From Loxodes magnus (Eukaryota > Ciliophora > Karyorelictea > Loxodida > Loxodidae), in contig CAMPDV010002048.1 of NCBI GenBank assembly GCA_946699065.1, forward strand, positions 19,035 through 83,034: DNA of 64,000 nucleotides, given 5' to 3'. The notes beneath the pieces were generated by a model. It made no database searches, had not been told where the DNA came from, and saw only the letters and a program-made list of their open reading frames with translations. Below, in pieces: positions 12,232 through 24,450 of this stretch. Both the position numbers and the translations under genes were made by a program. Numbering within the stretch: position 1 is the stretch's first letter; every line of letters starts with the position of its first letter.

Positions 12232-14019
12232 TCTCTTCCTCAGTTTTGATTGCTTCTACTTTTTCTCTTCAGATTATTATTAATTTTTACCTTTCTAATT
12301 TAATTTGGTAAAAAAGCTTAATTTTTTTTTCTTTGCATATTAAATTTTGGAAATTTGACTTTGACTTTAATAAAATTTCTAAATATTGTAGCAGGTTTAC
12401 TTTGGAACTGGGGATTAGCTAATAGCTTTTATTTAAATAATAAATTTCTCATAATTATATTTAGATTTCTCATATTAAATTGACTTAATTTATAATACTA
12501 AAGTTTTACTAAATAATGGTTATTCTGTGAGGGTATATTACTCATAATGGTTTTTAAAAAGCTAGTTTCTAAATAAAGGTTAAATTATAAATTCTATTGA
12601 ATCTCTTTTTGTAATTTTCATTTAGAAATATTAACGAAAAAGTTTTATAATTTCCTACAGAGAATCTAACTCTGATTGGAGGATTTAAAATCCAAATTGG
12701 TAAAGTTTACACTATGAGGCATTTTATTTAATAAGCACTTAAATAGCGAAAATAATGAGGTGATTTACACATAATATTGGAAGGTATAAGGTATTAAATT
12801 GTATTTGATGAATAAGTTGATTTAATAAATGATATTAAATTAGACTAAAATAAAATAAAAATGTAAATAAGTAATTTAATTAAAAGCTATATTAGTTACT
12901 TTCATATAGCGTTTAGTAATTATATATAATTAGTATTAATATATTATAATTTAGGCATATTGAATCATAATAGCTATAATTAGAGTGCTGCTTTAGTTAT
13001 AGAATTAAATTAATAATTAATAGATATTAATTTACTTTATTAATAGCTTTCCTTTAATATTTCATTATAATTTAATACTTATATTTATAACTACTTATAA
13101 AATTAATTAGACATATTTATTTAATTATATACAAAATATCTGTAATCAAACTATATAAAATATATATACAGGAAAAATTAATTACTTAGTGATTCAATTT
13201 ATTTAATTTATATTAAATAAAAACTAATATTTAGTAGTTCTTAAAAGCTAGTTTAGTTTTACTCAAATTATTTATCTATAAGATGTCTATAATTTATAAC
13301 CATATTTAAATTATTTATAACTATATCATATCAAATTAAATTAATTCCAAACTATTATTTTTAATATATTCATTCTTATAATTCAATGTTCCAATCTATA
13401 TAGATAAACATACAATTATTTTTAATCATTAATTCAAATAATTTAATATAAACTAACAAGAATACCATTAACAACTATAATAGTATACTTTTATAAGAAA
13501 ACTACTTATATATTTCTTATTTAGATTTATAAATATTAAATTAGTATTTAGTACAATTATTTAAATTATTAAGTTATTGCTTTAGAGTATAGAAATATTT
13601 ATTTTTAATTAAATATTTCATTTATTATATTATATTACTTCAAATACACTTATTACTAACTTTTTAATACTTATTATAATAATATTTTAAGTCTTCTATT
13701 TATTTCATTTTTTAGGAAATTTTATTTCTAAATATATTAATATAAACTTTATTTAAATTCTGCTAAGTTTACATATGAAGAAATTCATTTAATTTATATA
13801 AATATAAATATTCTTAATATATTTTAACAATAAAAGAACGTATAAGAGATCTTCATCTTTATTTTAAATTAAAAGGCAACTAAATTCATTTTTATAAATA
13901 GGTTATATAAGAAAGAAGGATTTTTTCTTTATAGACATAATTTATTTCTAAAATTAATAATTAATTTCATATATAAAATCATTAATTTTCATCCATATAT
14001 ATTTAGAAATTTCCCAACC
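12232..14019. other. AT-rich region
   Basis: About 1.8 kb with no recognised gene. The first 60 bp may extend the N-terminus of the split gag-like gene. The rest is extremely A/T-rich (12.8-13.8 kb) with no stable motif. Confidence 0.4.
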
Positions 14020-15148
14020 AGGAATGGAGAAATTTATAAGAAGAAAGCAAGCTATATGAAGAGACAACCATTCCGAAAACTTGACAGTGAAGGGAGGAGA
14101 AGACCCTAGAGATCAAGTTCCTATTGGTTGGATAGGGAAGTAAGAAGCTTTTAAGTAGATGATCCTTCTTTAACACTTTAATTTTAATTTAAATATTTAG
14201 AAATTTATCTCAAGGATAATTATTTTCAAAAATTGTATAATAAAATAAATAATCTTAATTAAAGTTAAATAATTATAAGCATAGATCTTAAAATGGAAAA
14301 AAAACCTGGGAATCTAAACCTTGAATTCTAACCTTAAAGATCAATCTTAAGTCTCAGTTAACTAACAAGAACCAAGAATTCAAAAAAGATAAATATATTC
14401 CTGTTAAGGATTGGGAAATACGGAATTTCCTAGCAAACTGAAAAAACTTGAGAAACCCCACGAGGAAGACATTATATAGCTTTATTCATTAATTGAGAAA
14501 ATGAATACCGAAATATAGATCCTGAAGGCGGAAAACTCGAATCTTCGGCTTCTTTTGTAAGATAGAAAAAAGGAAGATCAAGACTTGGTAAGTAAAGTTT
14601 AGTTTTAAATTGAAGCCTTAACTTCCTAATTTGAACTATTAGAAAAAAACCTAGAAGCAAATCAATAGAAAATTAAAGAAGAAATTCTATTACCAATCAA
14701 AAAAAAACTAACTTCTATCAGAAAAGATGGAAATTGAAAATAATGTAAACAGAATAAAAATTTTGATTCAAGCCCTTAATAAAACGTTGCTATTGTTGTC
14801 AAAAGGCTGGGACATTTTTGGAGGTAATGTCCGAAGTGAAGAAGAGTGCTTGAGCAGCACCGTAAATAAACTTGGAACATCGAGAGGCTATATTTTAACT
14901 ACTTTGGAGGTATTTACAGAAAGAAGCTGATATTAGATGATTCAAGTGTGACACTAATCAAACAGGATCTTAGTAATTAATAGTAACAGAATATATAGCT
15001 TTAAAAGGACAACAATGACCTTAGAATTTGTTTAGAGAAGCTGGAGAAAAATTACAAGAAGATGGAAGAACAATTCTATGAGATTATTGAAGAGAAAGAA
15101 GAATTATCTCAGTTTGAAATTGATTCAGATGAAGACATGTACAGTTGA
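14020..15148 (+). pseudogene. gag-like protein with coiled coil and CCHC knuckle, frame broken
   Basis: A GC-richer lead (14020-14170) is followed by a clear amphipathic coiled coil at about 14420-14700 (LIEKMNTEIQILKAENSNLR). The zinc knuckle starts at 14788 (KRCYCCQKAG, then HFWRQCP after removal of one base near 14810). The C-terminal motif NYFGGIYRKK follows, and a second acidic coiled coil ends at TGA 15146-15148. At least two frame changes are needed: between coil and knuckle, and one extra A after GGG in the knuckle. Probably ORF1 of a retroelement, unrelated in detail to the 10.7 kb unit but sharing architecture. The start is uncertain; an ATG at 14293 preceding an A run is one option. 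Confidence 0.6.
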
Positions 15149-16630
15149 GTATTGAATATAGAAACTTTTATTGTCTTTAATTTGAGGAAACATTTCCTCT
15201 AATTAAAGATGACCCTAACCCTTATAGTTAAAATTAATTAATTATTTAATTATAAGCATAATAATTTAGAATAAAGGTTGAAGATATCTATTTAACTAAA
15301 ATAAATGATTAATTTAAATTTTTTAATAAAAGTTTTCTTATAAAGTTATTTATTGCTATAAAAATAAATGCAAGCAAATAGATATTTAACTTAAGTTTTC
15401 TATCATTTTAATAGATAAATATATCATTAGTTAATTAATTTTGATTACTTTTGTAATAATAGCTATCTTTTTAATGGTATTAAATTAGTTAATTGATGTT
15501 TAAAATTTGTAGATAATAAAATGTTTTTATAACTAGAGTCATTTCTTTTTATTTTATATTTCAACAATCATTTTTAAATTTTGTTTAATATCATCATTAT
15601 GATTCACGAGCTTTCCAGATTTATTAAAAAGCTATTTCCAAAACTAGCCTTTTTGCATGTTTTAATAATAACTTATGTAAATTCAAATTTTCTTCCTTGC
15701 TTAAATATTTTTATATTAAGTGTCTTTATATAATTATTTTCTAAAATAAATTTAGTATTATCACTTAAATCTATTAAACTAAAAATTACATGAATTGTAG
15801 AAAAACTAAAATTGTATCTAAGATTATTCCATTCCTAAGCACAATGGTTGCTTCTATTGTTATCAAATAATACTAAAATATTGTTTTTTTATTTAGAACT
15901 ATCTCATTAATTTTTAATCTATTTTTGGAAACTAATTTTTCCAACTTGTTTTTAAATAATTTAATCTTCATATTATATCTAAATTTTTATTATAAGATAT
16001 ATATATTAAAAAATAACTTAAATTATTATTTATTGAATATCAAACCATGCCAAACTTTAAAAATAATCAAGAACTAAGCTTATTTAAATAGTATTAGAAG
16101 CTTATAAAATTAATTTAAAGACATAGTGTATAACTGTAGAATTTAATCTTGAATCAAAGTTATTACAATTTTTATTAATAATTAATTATAAATTTTAAGT
16201 TATTATTATAAGATGCTATCAATAGTAGATAGTAATAAAAGTATTTGTAAAGGTAATCGCTAAAATTTATTAATTAAGCATCATTGAAAAGAGAATAAAA
16301 GTTCTTTTATTTGAGAAAACGTTTTCGCTTTCTTTTTCTAACTTTCTTAGATAAATTTTGCTATTAAAATAATTAATTTATATCCTAACTTGCAGATTTA
16401 AGAGAGTAATACTTAATTTAAATTTTAACCTTGTAAATTCTGATTTTCAGCTCTGAAATCTGCTTGATATATTTAATAGCCACTTTTAATATAATAATGA
16501 ATATATTTTCCATAGCAAATTCTTTAATCAAACATTTCTTTTTATCCTTAGTAAGATAAGGTATTTTTAAAAATTGATTTGGGATTTTAAGACTAAATAT
16601 TTATATTAGACAAATAATTAAGAAACTAAT
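15149..16630. other. AT-rich spacer
   Basis: No recognised gene or RNA over 1.5 kb. Confidence 0.4.
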
Positions 16631-16731
16631 ATATACGAAAATTAAAAATCTATATTTCAACCTTAGTGCATTGTTTTGTTGTGTCTTTCCATCGATTATT
16701 TACTTGCAAATATTTTCTCTCATTCTTAATA
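16631..16731 (-). pseudogene. 3' fragment of a C2H2 zinc-finger gene
   Basis: The minus strand matches the last ~75 bp of the zinc-finger genes (AATCGATGGAAAGACACAA...CTAAGGTTGA) plus the conserved post-stop motif TTTTCGTATATA. Everything upstream in that gene is missing or unrecognisable. This is a fourth, relic copy of the family, 1.9 kb beyond copy 2 and in the same orientation. Confidence 0.7.
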
Positions 16732-18605
16732 ATATAGCTTTAATTAAGTTAAATAGGATTAAATCTAATTAGTAATTAGCTATAATAGCAATTATTTATA
16801 TTAATAGCTTTCCTTTTAATTATTAGTTTGCTATTATTAATTATTAGGCTGCTAATAGTTATTAAATACATTCATTACTTTAATTTACTTTTTTAGTAAT
16901 TATTTAAAAAGCTAGCTTATATATCTAAGAAAATGTATTAGACTATATGCAAGTATTATATTACCTATAGCATTTATATCCTTATAAAATAATTAAAACC
17001 TTTAAGTTATTAAATCATCTTAATTGAATGCCTTAAATATTTTTAATAAATGGTTAGTTCTATTATATTTTTAAGATTAATAGGTAACTAAAAATATATT
17101 CTTTACTTTAAAATAAATAATGCTGTGATTATCAGCAAAAAAGGAAAAACCTATTACTTCATCTGGCTTTTATACTAATTCTAAACTTAAAATAACAAGG
17201 AAGAAGATATAGTCATTTATGCTAAAAATAGTTAAAAGAAATAAAATAAATAATTATTTTAGTTATGTAAAAAATTAAGTTCCTTATATTTATTTTAAAG
17301 GGATTTTGCAAAAAGTATTTATTTAATAGAAATAAACTAAATATCTAAATTATAAAATCTGAACCTAATATCTATTAACTAACAACTAAAGCAATCATTA
17401 ATATTTTTATTTTATAATAAAATATTTAAAGTGAGTTCTTTATCTTAAAGTTTATAAGATAAATACTCATTTATCCATAATTTTAAACTTTATAATTATT
17501 AAAATAGAAATAAATAAAATAGAGATTTAAAATGTATAAGCATAAAATGCTTTATAAAGATACTTATTTTTAATTATTTAGTAAATAAACAATCTTTTTA
17601 TAAATTCTAATAAAATCACTTAGTTTTAAGATTATTTAAGATACTTATATAAATATTCTTTTAAACATTTATAGATATATCACTTATAAGATTCTATCTC
17701 CTTATTACACTTAAAGATAAATAGATGTTAAAGATTTATTATCTCTAAGATAATTTATAAATCTCTTGATTTTAGGAGATAATTAAAACTACTTAAAAAG
17801 ACTAAAAATTAGATAAAATAGTAAATGTGAAATAATACTTTACCCTTTTCATCTCTTATATAAATGCATCTATTGATATCATTCAAATTCTTATTCATAT
17901 AATTCTAATACTTTTATTTAAATTTAAATCTTAAATTTTTCTCTTTAAACTTATTTAACTTGCTTCAGAAAAATAAATTTAAGCCTCTCATTTAGCATAC
18001 AAAAAGTATCTAAGATAGGAATATTTATAAAGCATTTTAAATTTAGTATAATAATCTATCTTAACTATAAAAGATAATAAGCAATATTACATAGTATCTA
18101 ATGATTTACAACATAAACCTTTATTCTATTATTTAAAATATATTAAAGAGCTTGAAATAAACTTAAGGTACAATTTTGATTTAGTGTTTAAGTTATATTT
18201 ATAGATAGTACCATTAATATACTTATAAGCAAAGTTTAATAATTAAGATATAGTAGCTTCCAAAATAAATATATAAATAGGTATTAAGATAAATCTTTTA
18301 GTCTAGTTAATATAACGACATCTCTTAATAGTTTTCTTTGCACAATATCGTTATCAAAGATGAGTAATAAATTTTCTAACTCTTGAGAGATAAATAATAA
18401 TTTAAACATTCTAAATTATACTTAAATTATATAATAAACATTTTTTAACTTTAATAGTTAATAAAAGTTATATTCAATCATCGTCTTAATTACATCTTTT
18501 AAATACCTTTATCATAGGTATTTTTAACAATAGCGTATTATATTAAATCTAAATTTATTTTATCTTTAAGGAAATATATACGAAAATAACAAAATATTTT
18601 AGATA
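16732..18605. other. AT-rich region, outer part duplicated
   Basis: From about 17.7 kb onward this is the reverse complement of the region downstream of zinc-finger copy 1. No gene is recognised. Confidence 0.4.
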
Positions 18606-19459
18606 TCAACCTTGATGCTAGATTGTGTTGTGTCTTTCCATCGATTACTTACTTGAAAATTGTTTTCCACATTCTTAATAAACACATTTATAGTTTCTTT
18701 ATCCTCTTTGTAAGTGTTTCTTTAAATAATCCGTACGAGTAAATCCTTTGTTACAGCATTTGCATGTTCCACATATTATTTTTTTATGTACTGTTTTAAC
18801 ATGCTTTTCATGAGTATGCTTCGACTTAAAATTTTAATCACACTCGTTGCAAGAAATTTCCTTACCTTCTTTATGTGATTCAATGTGTTTTTTAGATAAT
18901 CTGGTCTTTTAAAACTCTTTTAGCAAAAGCTGCATTGGAATGGTTTGGTCTCATTGTGTTTCGTTTAAACATGAGAATTGTATGTTTTTTTATTCTTATA
19001 CTACTTTTAGCAAATCTCACAGAAAAATTCGAATTTCATCAAATCACGACCAGGAGTTTCTTAAGCGTTTTCTTTCTACTCTTACTCTTTTTCATCTTCT
19101 ATCATTACATTCTTATTTTCTTACATAGTATCTTTAGGTAGAATATGGCTAGCGCTCGAAATATTCTCATTCAAAGGTTAGACTTACTTTCCATTTTAGT
19201 TTACTTCCAAATGCTCAGGCATAAATTACTAATTCAGCACTTATTTTTGTATATTTTAGTTAGTTATTTCATCAGTCTAACTGGGAGCGGCAGTATAAGT
19301 TTGAAGTGTTTTAATCTGAATATTAAATTTTACCTTTTTAAAAGTACTATCTAGAGCTTGAGTAGCTAAATTTTCTTCCCTATTTTTCTTCTTGAAGAAA
19401 ACTTGGCTCAAGTCAGAAAAATTATCGTAATTAATAACTTAATTGATACCCTTCTGCAT
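18606..19459 (-). pseudogene. C2H2 zinc-finger protein, copy 2 (one-base frameshift)
   Basis: Closest relative of copy 1: same start (MQKG), same five fingers, same TGA end. It is 854 nt long against 855 because one base is missing in finger 2 (near 18885, CTAAAAAACAC against CTACAAAAGCAC). This shifts the frame at the end of finger 2; downstream the reading is again intact in the restored frame. All other differences keep the frame and many are synonymous. It is either a recent pseudogene or an assembly error in an A run. The flanking promoter-side and post-stop motifs are present. Confidence 0.8.
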
Positions 19460-22045
19460 TTTGATTATAACGTGAATAAAGATGAAAATTAATAAACATA
19501 AGGATGCTATTAAGTTTAAATTAAAATACTAAGGAATAGACTACTGTTTTTATTTATTTAAATTAGGTTTAGCTGATTGTTATATCCTTAACTTGATTTA
19601 TTAGTATTTTAAATAAATATTTCAATAGTGAGATATAACTTTTTAAAGCTGTAGAAGGATTTATAGTTTTTTAGTTGATAATTTAGAGATTTAAAAGATT
19701 AAACATTTTAAGTGTAAATATGAGAATCTGAAAGGAATACAAGTAATAATTTAGTTAGAACATAAATAAAATTTATCTATTCTATTTAACATCAAACTAG
19801 TTATAAAATCTTAATTTGGTTTTTTATACATTTCATTATTCTATTGTTGTAGAATATTTTAGTATTTTATCTTCTATTATTAGCAAGCTTAAATTTGTTT
19901 TCGAAAATATCAATGTTGCAAGTAGAAATTTTAAGAAATAAAGACAAAGTTTATAAAATTATTTCCAAGTTAGAAACAACTTTCCTTTATTAAGCTGGTT
20001 TAATAAATTCTTTTTGTTGTATTGGAAGCTTCTAATGTAAATTAAATTTATTAAGATTTATCTTAAAGTAGGAATATCTTGCGATTATTTATGAAATCAC
20101 TAAATAAATCTGATTTTAGTTGATTTTTCTCTTTTCACTGAATTAAAATAAAATGTTTGCAATTTATTAATAGAATAATTACTCAAATAGATGAACCTTT
20201 ATCTTAATAAATTAGATTTGTTAGACTTAAATGTTTAAATAATGAAATAATGTTGTATTATAATAGCCTCTTAGTATGATGCTTTGTATAGTTTTCTTTA
20301 TTTTATTTAGCTTGTTTGATAGTATGAATATTTTTAAGCTTATAAGACTAGTTCTTCTAGCTTTTTAAAGTGAGCAATATCTTTACAATAAACTATTGCT
20401 GTTTCAACTAAATATTTAAATGATATTATTAAGTTTTAGAGATAAAGTAGAACTTTTATAAATTAAGCATAATAAAGAAATGAAGGATACTTGTAATATA
20501 AACTTAAGCTTATTTATATTTTATGCTTGTTTCTTTAACTAAATCCAAGCTATTCATATATAAACTTTCCATAATGAATTAAGTTCTTTATGGGGCACTA
20601 TATGATAATTAAATTTCCAGTTTGGTTTAAAATAAACTTAATCTTGGATTTAAGATATACACACAAGTGCTTTTTTTATCTTGTATAAAATAAATAGTAT
20701 TAATAGTCATACAATTAGTTATAATGGTATAATTCTAATTTAACTAGAACAATTGTAAGCATTCACTGAAAAATAATAATAAAAGTAATAAAATTAACGA
20801 TAAACGTTTATTTATTGTTGTGTGTTTGAAGTTTATAAAAGTAATAAGCTAACTTAATTTAAAGTTTATATTCATCATAATAATATAAATAAATAGATAT
20901 AAATGATTCTAGTTTGCTTTATATTTAATAATTATTTAAATAGTTGCCTTTTATTTTCATACTTTATTAAGGAGAAATATCCAGCAATAAGATAAAAATA
21001 ATATAATATTTAAATCATTATTTGCTATTAGTTTATTATTTAATTATAGCTAGACTAACTAATTAAGAACTTATTAACTACTTTTCTCATTTATCATTCT
21101 TTTCTAAATTTAAGAATGTTAACTTAAAGTTATGTAGCTATAATTTTTATATTTCATTCTAGGAATATAAAATATATAGTTCTATAACTAATTATGCAAA
21201 CAATTATTTCCTAACTTAGATTTTTAACTAAATTATCATTTTTGAAAGAAGAACCTCTATGTAATTATCTCTAGGGACTTCATTCTGTTCGGAGTTAGAT
21301 ATTAAGTTCTAATGAAATTACAATTAAAAAAATTTTACAATTAATCTTAAGAGATTAATATATAAAGTGCATGTGAAAATGAAAAGCATTAATAAAGTTT
21401 AAACCTTCTATATTCCAAAATTATAAGCTAAATAAGTATTTTATTTCCTTTTATCTAAATCAAACTATTTTCTATCTTGATCTTACTTTTTCTCTACTTT
21501 TATATTAATAATCCCTTTTATTGTTTGCTTTTCTTTAAATAATTTTTAATTATTTTAAGGATATATCTAATTAATTTTACAAGGCTATTTCTAACTTTAG
21601 ACTTATTATAACTTGATAATAGACATTAAATTTAATTTCGCTAAAATTGTTTAGTTTATAATAACCTATTTAAATTTTTATCTTTTATAAGATTATTTCT
21701 ATTTAAAATTATGAGGAAATCTATCTATCCTAAATCATAAAAGTTAGAAGTTAAATCTATTTCTGTTTAATTCAAACTTGCTAAAAAACATATTATAAAT
21801 TTTATATTTCATAGTAACTTTTGTATGCATATTAGCTAGAAGCATTTAGCAACTAGTTTCTATTATTTAAATTAAATAATAACTATTAACTTTTTCTATT
21901 AAAAGACTAACTTAATTTATTTCTCTTAAGCATAATCAATAAAATTCTAAATTCTAAATTTTTATTTTGTGGTTTCTTTCTTAACTAACAGAGATAAGAT
22001 ATTATAATTTAATAATTTAAGGATTTGAGTCTATTAATTATAAGA
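19460..22045. other. AT-rich region between zinc-finger copy 2 and tRNA-Asp
   Basis: Homologous to 2.2-5.1 kb in reverse. The segment near 21.45-21.94 kb is the diverged counterpart of the hypothetical CDS at 2334 and is frame-broken. Nothing else is recognised. Confidence 0.4.
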
Positions 22046-22117
22046 TCCGAGGTAGTATAGTGGCTAGTATTTCTGCCTGTCACGCAGACGACCCGGGTTC
22101 AATCCCCGGCCTCGGAG
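22046..22117 (+). tRNA. tRNA-Asp (GUC), copy 2
   Basis: Complete 72-nt cloverleaf, same sequence as copies 1 and 3, anticodon GTC. Followed by a T run. A SINE-like element begins about 40 bp downstream. Confidence 0.95.
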
Positions 22118-22145
22118 TTTTTTATATTTATAATTATAGAAGCAA

Positions 22146-22496
22146 AAAACTAATTTGATATAATTGAAAAGATGGTGGAAGCTGAGAATGACCTTCGTGA
22201 CTAAACTTTCTGGTTTTATGACTAGGAACAAGTTCCTTTCCTGTCACTGAGAAAGTCCCTGGTCAGAGTCATTTTCTGAAGGGAACGCTGTCTTTGAGAT
22301 TATCCGCTCTTGGTAGGGGTTGAAGCCAGGGTGCTCATAGCGATGGAACTCCCTAGCAACTGTACCTGGAACACAACAGGATATCCCCGTTATTCCATAA
22401 AAAGAGAGCATCGAGTCGTGCAATCGGAAAGGAGTTTCCGATCCAAAAACTTTTTTAGTTGAAATTAATTAATTAATTAATTTAAAACTAATCTGA
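22146..22496 (+). mobile_element. SINE-like Pol III element, copy A, with 13-bp target-site duplication
   Basis: A GC-richer 325-bp unit (22159-22483) flanked by AAAACTAATTTGA (22146-22158) and AAAACTAATCTGA (22484-22496), one mismatch. The second copy is at 29.95-30.25 kb. Near the 5' end TGGTGGAAGCTG fits a Pol III A box. GGTTGAAGCC near 22317 resembles a B box lacking one base. The 3' part ends in a CTTTTTT terminator-like run followed by a TTAATTAATTAA tail. A TCCCT...AGGGA hairpin in the middle is present in both copies. The parent RNA is not identified: the GAGAAAGTCCCTGG segment recalls the RNase MRP/P core but not convincingly. Confidence 0.75.
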
Positions 22497-22730
22497 CTTA
22501 AGCAATTTTAAACTATTGCATATTAAATAAAAATCTCTTTACTATCTTAGAGTCTAACTATTTTATAATTGTATAGCTTATCAATTAATAAAACTCACTC
22601 ATTAAATTTACTCCCTTGGAGCAGTAAATAAAAAATTTAGTAATAATTCTAAAACTTAAATTAACAAATCAATTATCTAATATACTATACAACTATAAGA
22701 TGATAACCAATTATTAAAACGGAAATTAAT

Positions 22731-23330
22731 ACTAAGGCTTCAATTTCGCAAGTTAATTAAGAACTGGAAGGAGCGGAGTAAAAAATAGAAGAAATTAAAA
22801 AACCGAATAATTATATACAGCTCACTTCCCATCACAATCCTAATATAAATTCTATAGTAATTGAAGAACAGAATGCAAATACTCTTTCGAATCGAAAAAA
22901 ACTTCTAAAAAAATATCTAAAAATAGGTCATGATTCAAAGAATTGCAAAAAAAGATGATTCTGCTGTTAGAAGATTGGACATATTTTTAGAAGATGCTGG
23001 TGTTTTAGAAGAAACAAGAAAATTAAATACCTAAAAGATATAAAATAATATGATTAAATTATACTGCTCCCTAGAAGGGAATATCTACAAGAAAAAGATA
23101 TATATTTGAGATTAATTCATGCTAGATATAATAAATGCTTAAAAAGAAGATCAAAATAAATATTTGGGCTAAAATGAGATTGGAGAAAGATTACTGTGGT
23201 CAAGAAATGTTAAATTTGCGCAAGTCGTTACACAATAGAAATAGTGAGCTCTAAAAAAGACTTCAATGATCCTATAATTGCATGAAGCAATCCTTTCATC
23301 TCATAAAACAACGTATAAATTTATCAGTGA
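22731..23330 (+). CDS. gag-like protein with two knuckle-like motifs (199 codons, start uncertain)
   Basis: One uninterrupted frame with TAA/TAG as Gln runs to TGA 23328-23330. Around residue 70 is half a knuckle (KIGHDSKNC, its Cys pair lost). It is followed directly by a second: FCCQKIGHIFRRC, whose first Cys codon is TGA. Further in-frame TGA codons give LK(W)DWRK and IIA(W)SNP. The tail is basic. No ATG is seen at the beginning, so the N-terminus is missing or upstream. Probably an ORF1/gag-like relic; replacement of a zinc ligand by TGA suggests it is not fully functional. Confidence 0.55.
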
Positions 23331-23457
23331 TAAACCTAATAATATAAGTATCACTTTAATTATCTTATCTTATAGTAGCTTAAAATCTAACTAAGATAAT
23401 TAAAGTTTGATGCTATAATTAAATATTAAAGATTTATATTTATTAAATATTCATAAA
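23331..23457. other. short AT-rich spacer
   Basis: No feature seen between two gag-like genes in the same orientation. Confidence 0.4.
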
Positions 23458-24450
23458 ATGGCTTCTAAGAAATAACAGAACTTTGAACAAAACATTTAAA
23501 CAGGAAAATTCTCTAAAAAATAAAAAACGAAATAATTACAATGAGTGAAAGTGAGAAATATGATTGATATGACGAACATTAACCACTTGGAAATCCAGAA
23601 TTAAAAAACTTCCGACAAAAACTCAAATAGAAATATTATCTAAGTCATTAAAAGAGTTTATGTTCAAAAATAGATACCTCACTGATAAAGTAGAAAAATT
23701 AGAAAAACTAATAACGTTTTTACTTGAGAAACAATATTAATAATCATAAGAAATTAAAACAAACTGGAACAAAGAATTCTTTAAATTTAATAATAAATTC
23801 AGGTAACGCCATTTTCGTTTTAACAGAATTAATCAGATCCTATGGAAATAGAAAATAAAGCCTCAAATTAAAATACAGTAAACGTTTATTTAAAATAAGT
23901 AGTAAATTTAAATTAAATAAGTGTTACAGGAATAATAGTTTAAAAGAAAAATAAAATGCTACGTGTGCAATAAATAACACCAATGAAAATACTGCTACTA
24001 ACTAAGCGAAATTTAAAGAAAGAATAAATAAGATATTTTTAGAAAATTATTTAGGATATATCCAACATAAAGCGGAAAAATTTATAGAAAAAATGCTTTA
24101 ATTCAAATCTTAATCCTTGGATAAATAATTAGGAACGCTAAGTGCAAGATTATAACTATTCAGAATATTAAAGGATGGTGTACTAATGAAGTGCTACACC
24201 GCCTAACTAAGCCTAGTAGGAATTCAAGACAAACTAATAGAGACAAGCTGATAGAATAGGTCAGACGGCTGACTACTAAGGCTTTAACAAAGCTTTTTAA
24301 CTGTTTTAACTTTAACTTTTTTATATAAAATCTAAGTTTTCTGGATAAGATCTTAAATAATTTTACAGTCAAACTAGAAACAAAACTTAATCATAATTTT
24401 TTAAGAGAGAATGATTTACCAAATTCTGCTGGTAGAAAAATATTAGCTTA
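23458..24450 (+). pseudogene. gag-like CCHC protein, frame broken
   Basis: Starts at ATG 23458 (MASKKQQNFEQ). A coiled-coil-like part at about 23640-23740 (YLTDKVEKLEKLITFLLEK) is followed by a knuckle at 23957-23995: CYVCNKQHQ, TGA, KYC. Here TGA occupies the position that is TGG (Trp) in the HLWRKC and HFWRQC knuckles of the 11.5 and 14.8 kb genes. The C-terminal motif SGKIYRKN follows. The N-terminal frame differs from the knuckle frame, so at least one indel is present. The 3' end is not fixed. Confidence 0.55.

Larger units (their letters stand above)
17700..22117 (-). repeat. right arm of large inverted duplication
   Basis: Reverse-complement counterpart of 2129-7000: zinc-finger copy 2, conserved promoter-side sequence, a diverged block near 21.15-21.65 kb, and tRNA-Asp copy 2, in mirrored order. 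The distance from zinc-finger start to tRNA is 2.6 kb here against 2.9 kb in the left arm. The inner boundary is approximate. Confidence 0.75.

Noticed and set aside
22159..22483. Identification of the first SINE as RNase MRP, RNase P or SRP RNA
   Set aside because: GAGAAAGTCCCTGG looks like the conserved MRP core and the ends can pair, but the other conserved regions were not found, and target duplications show these copies are insertions.
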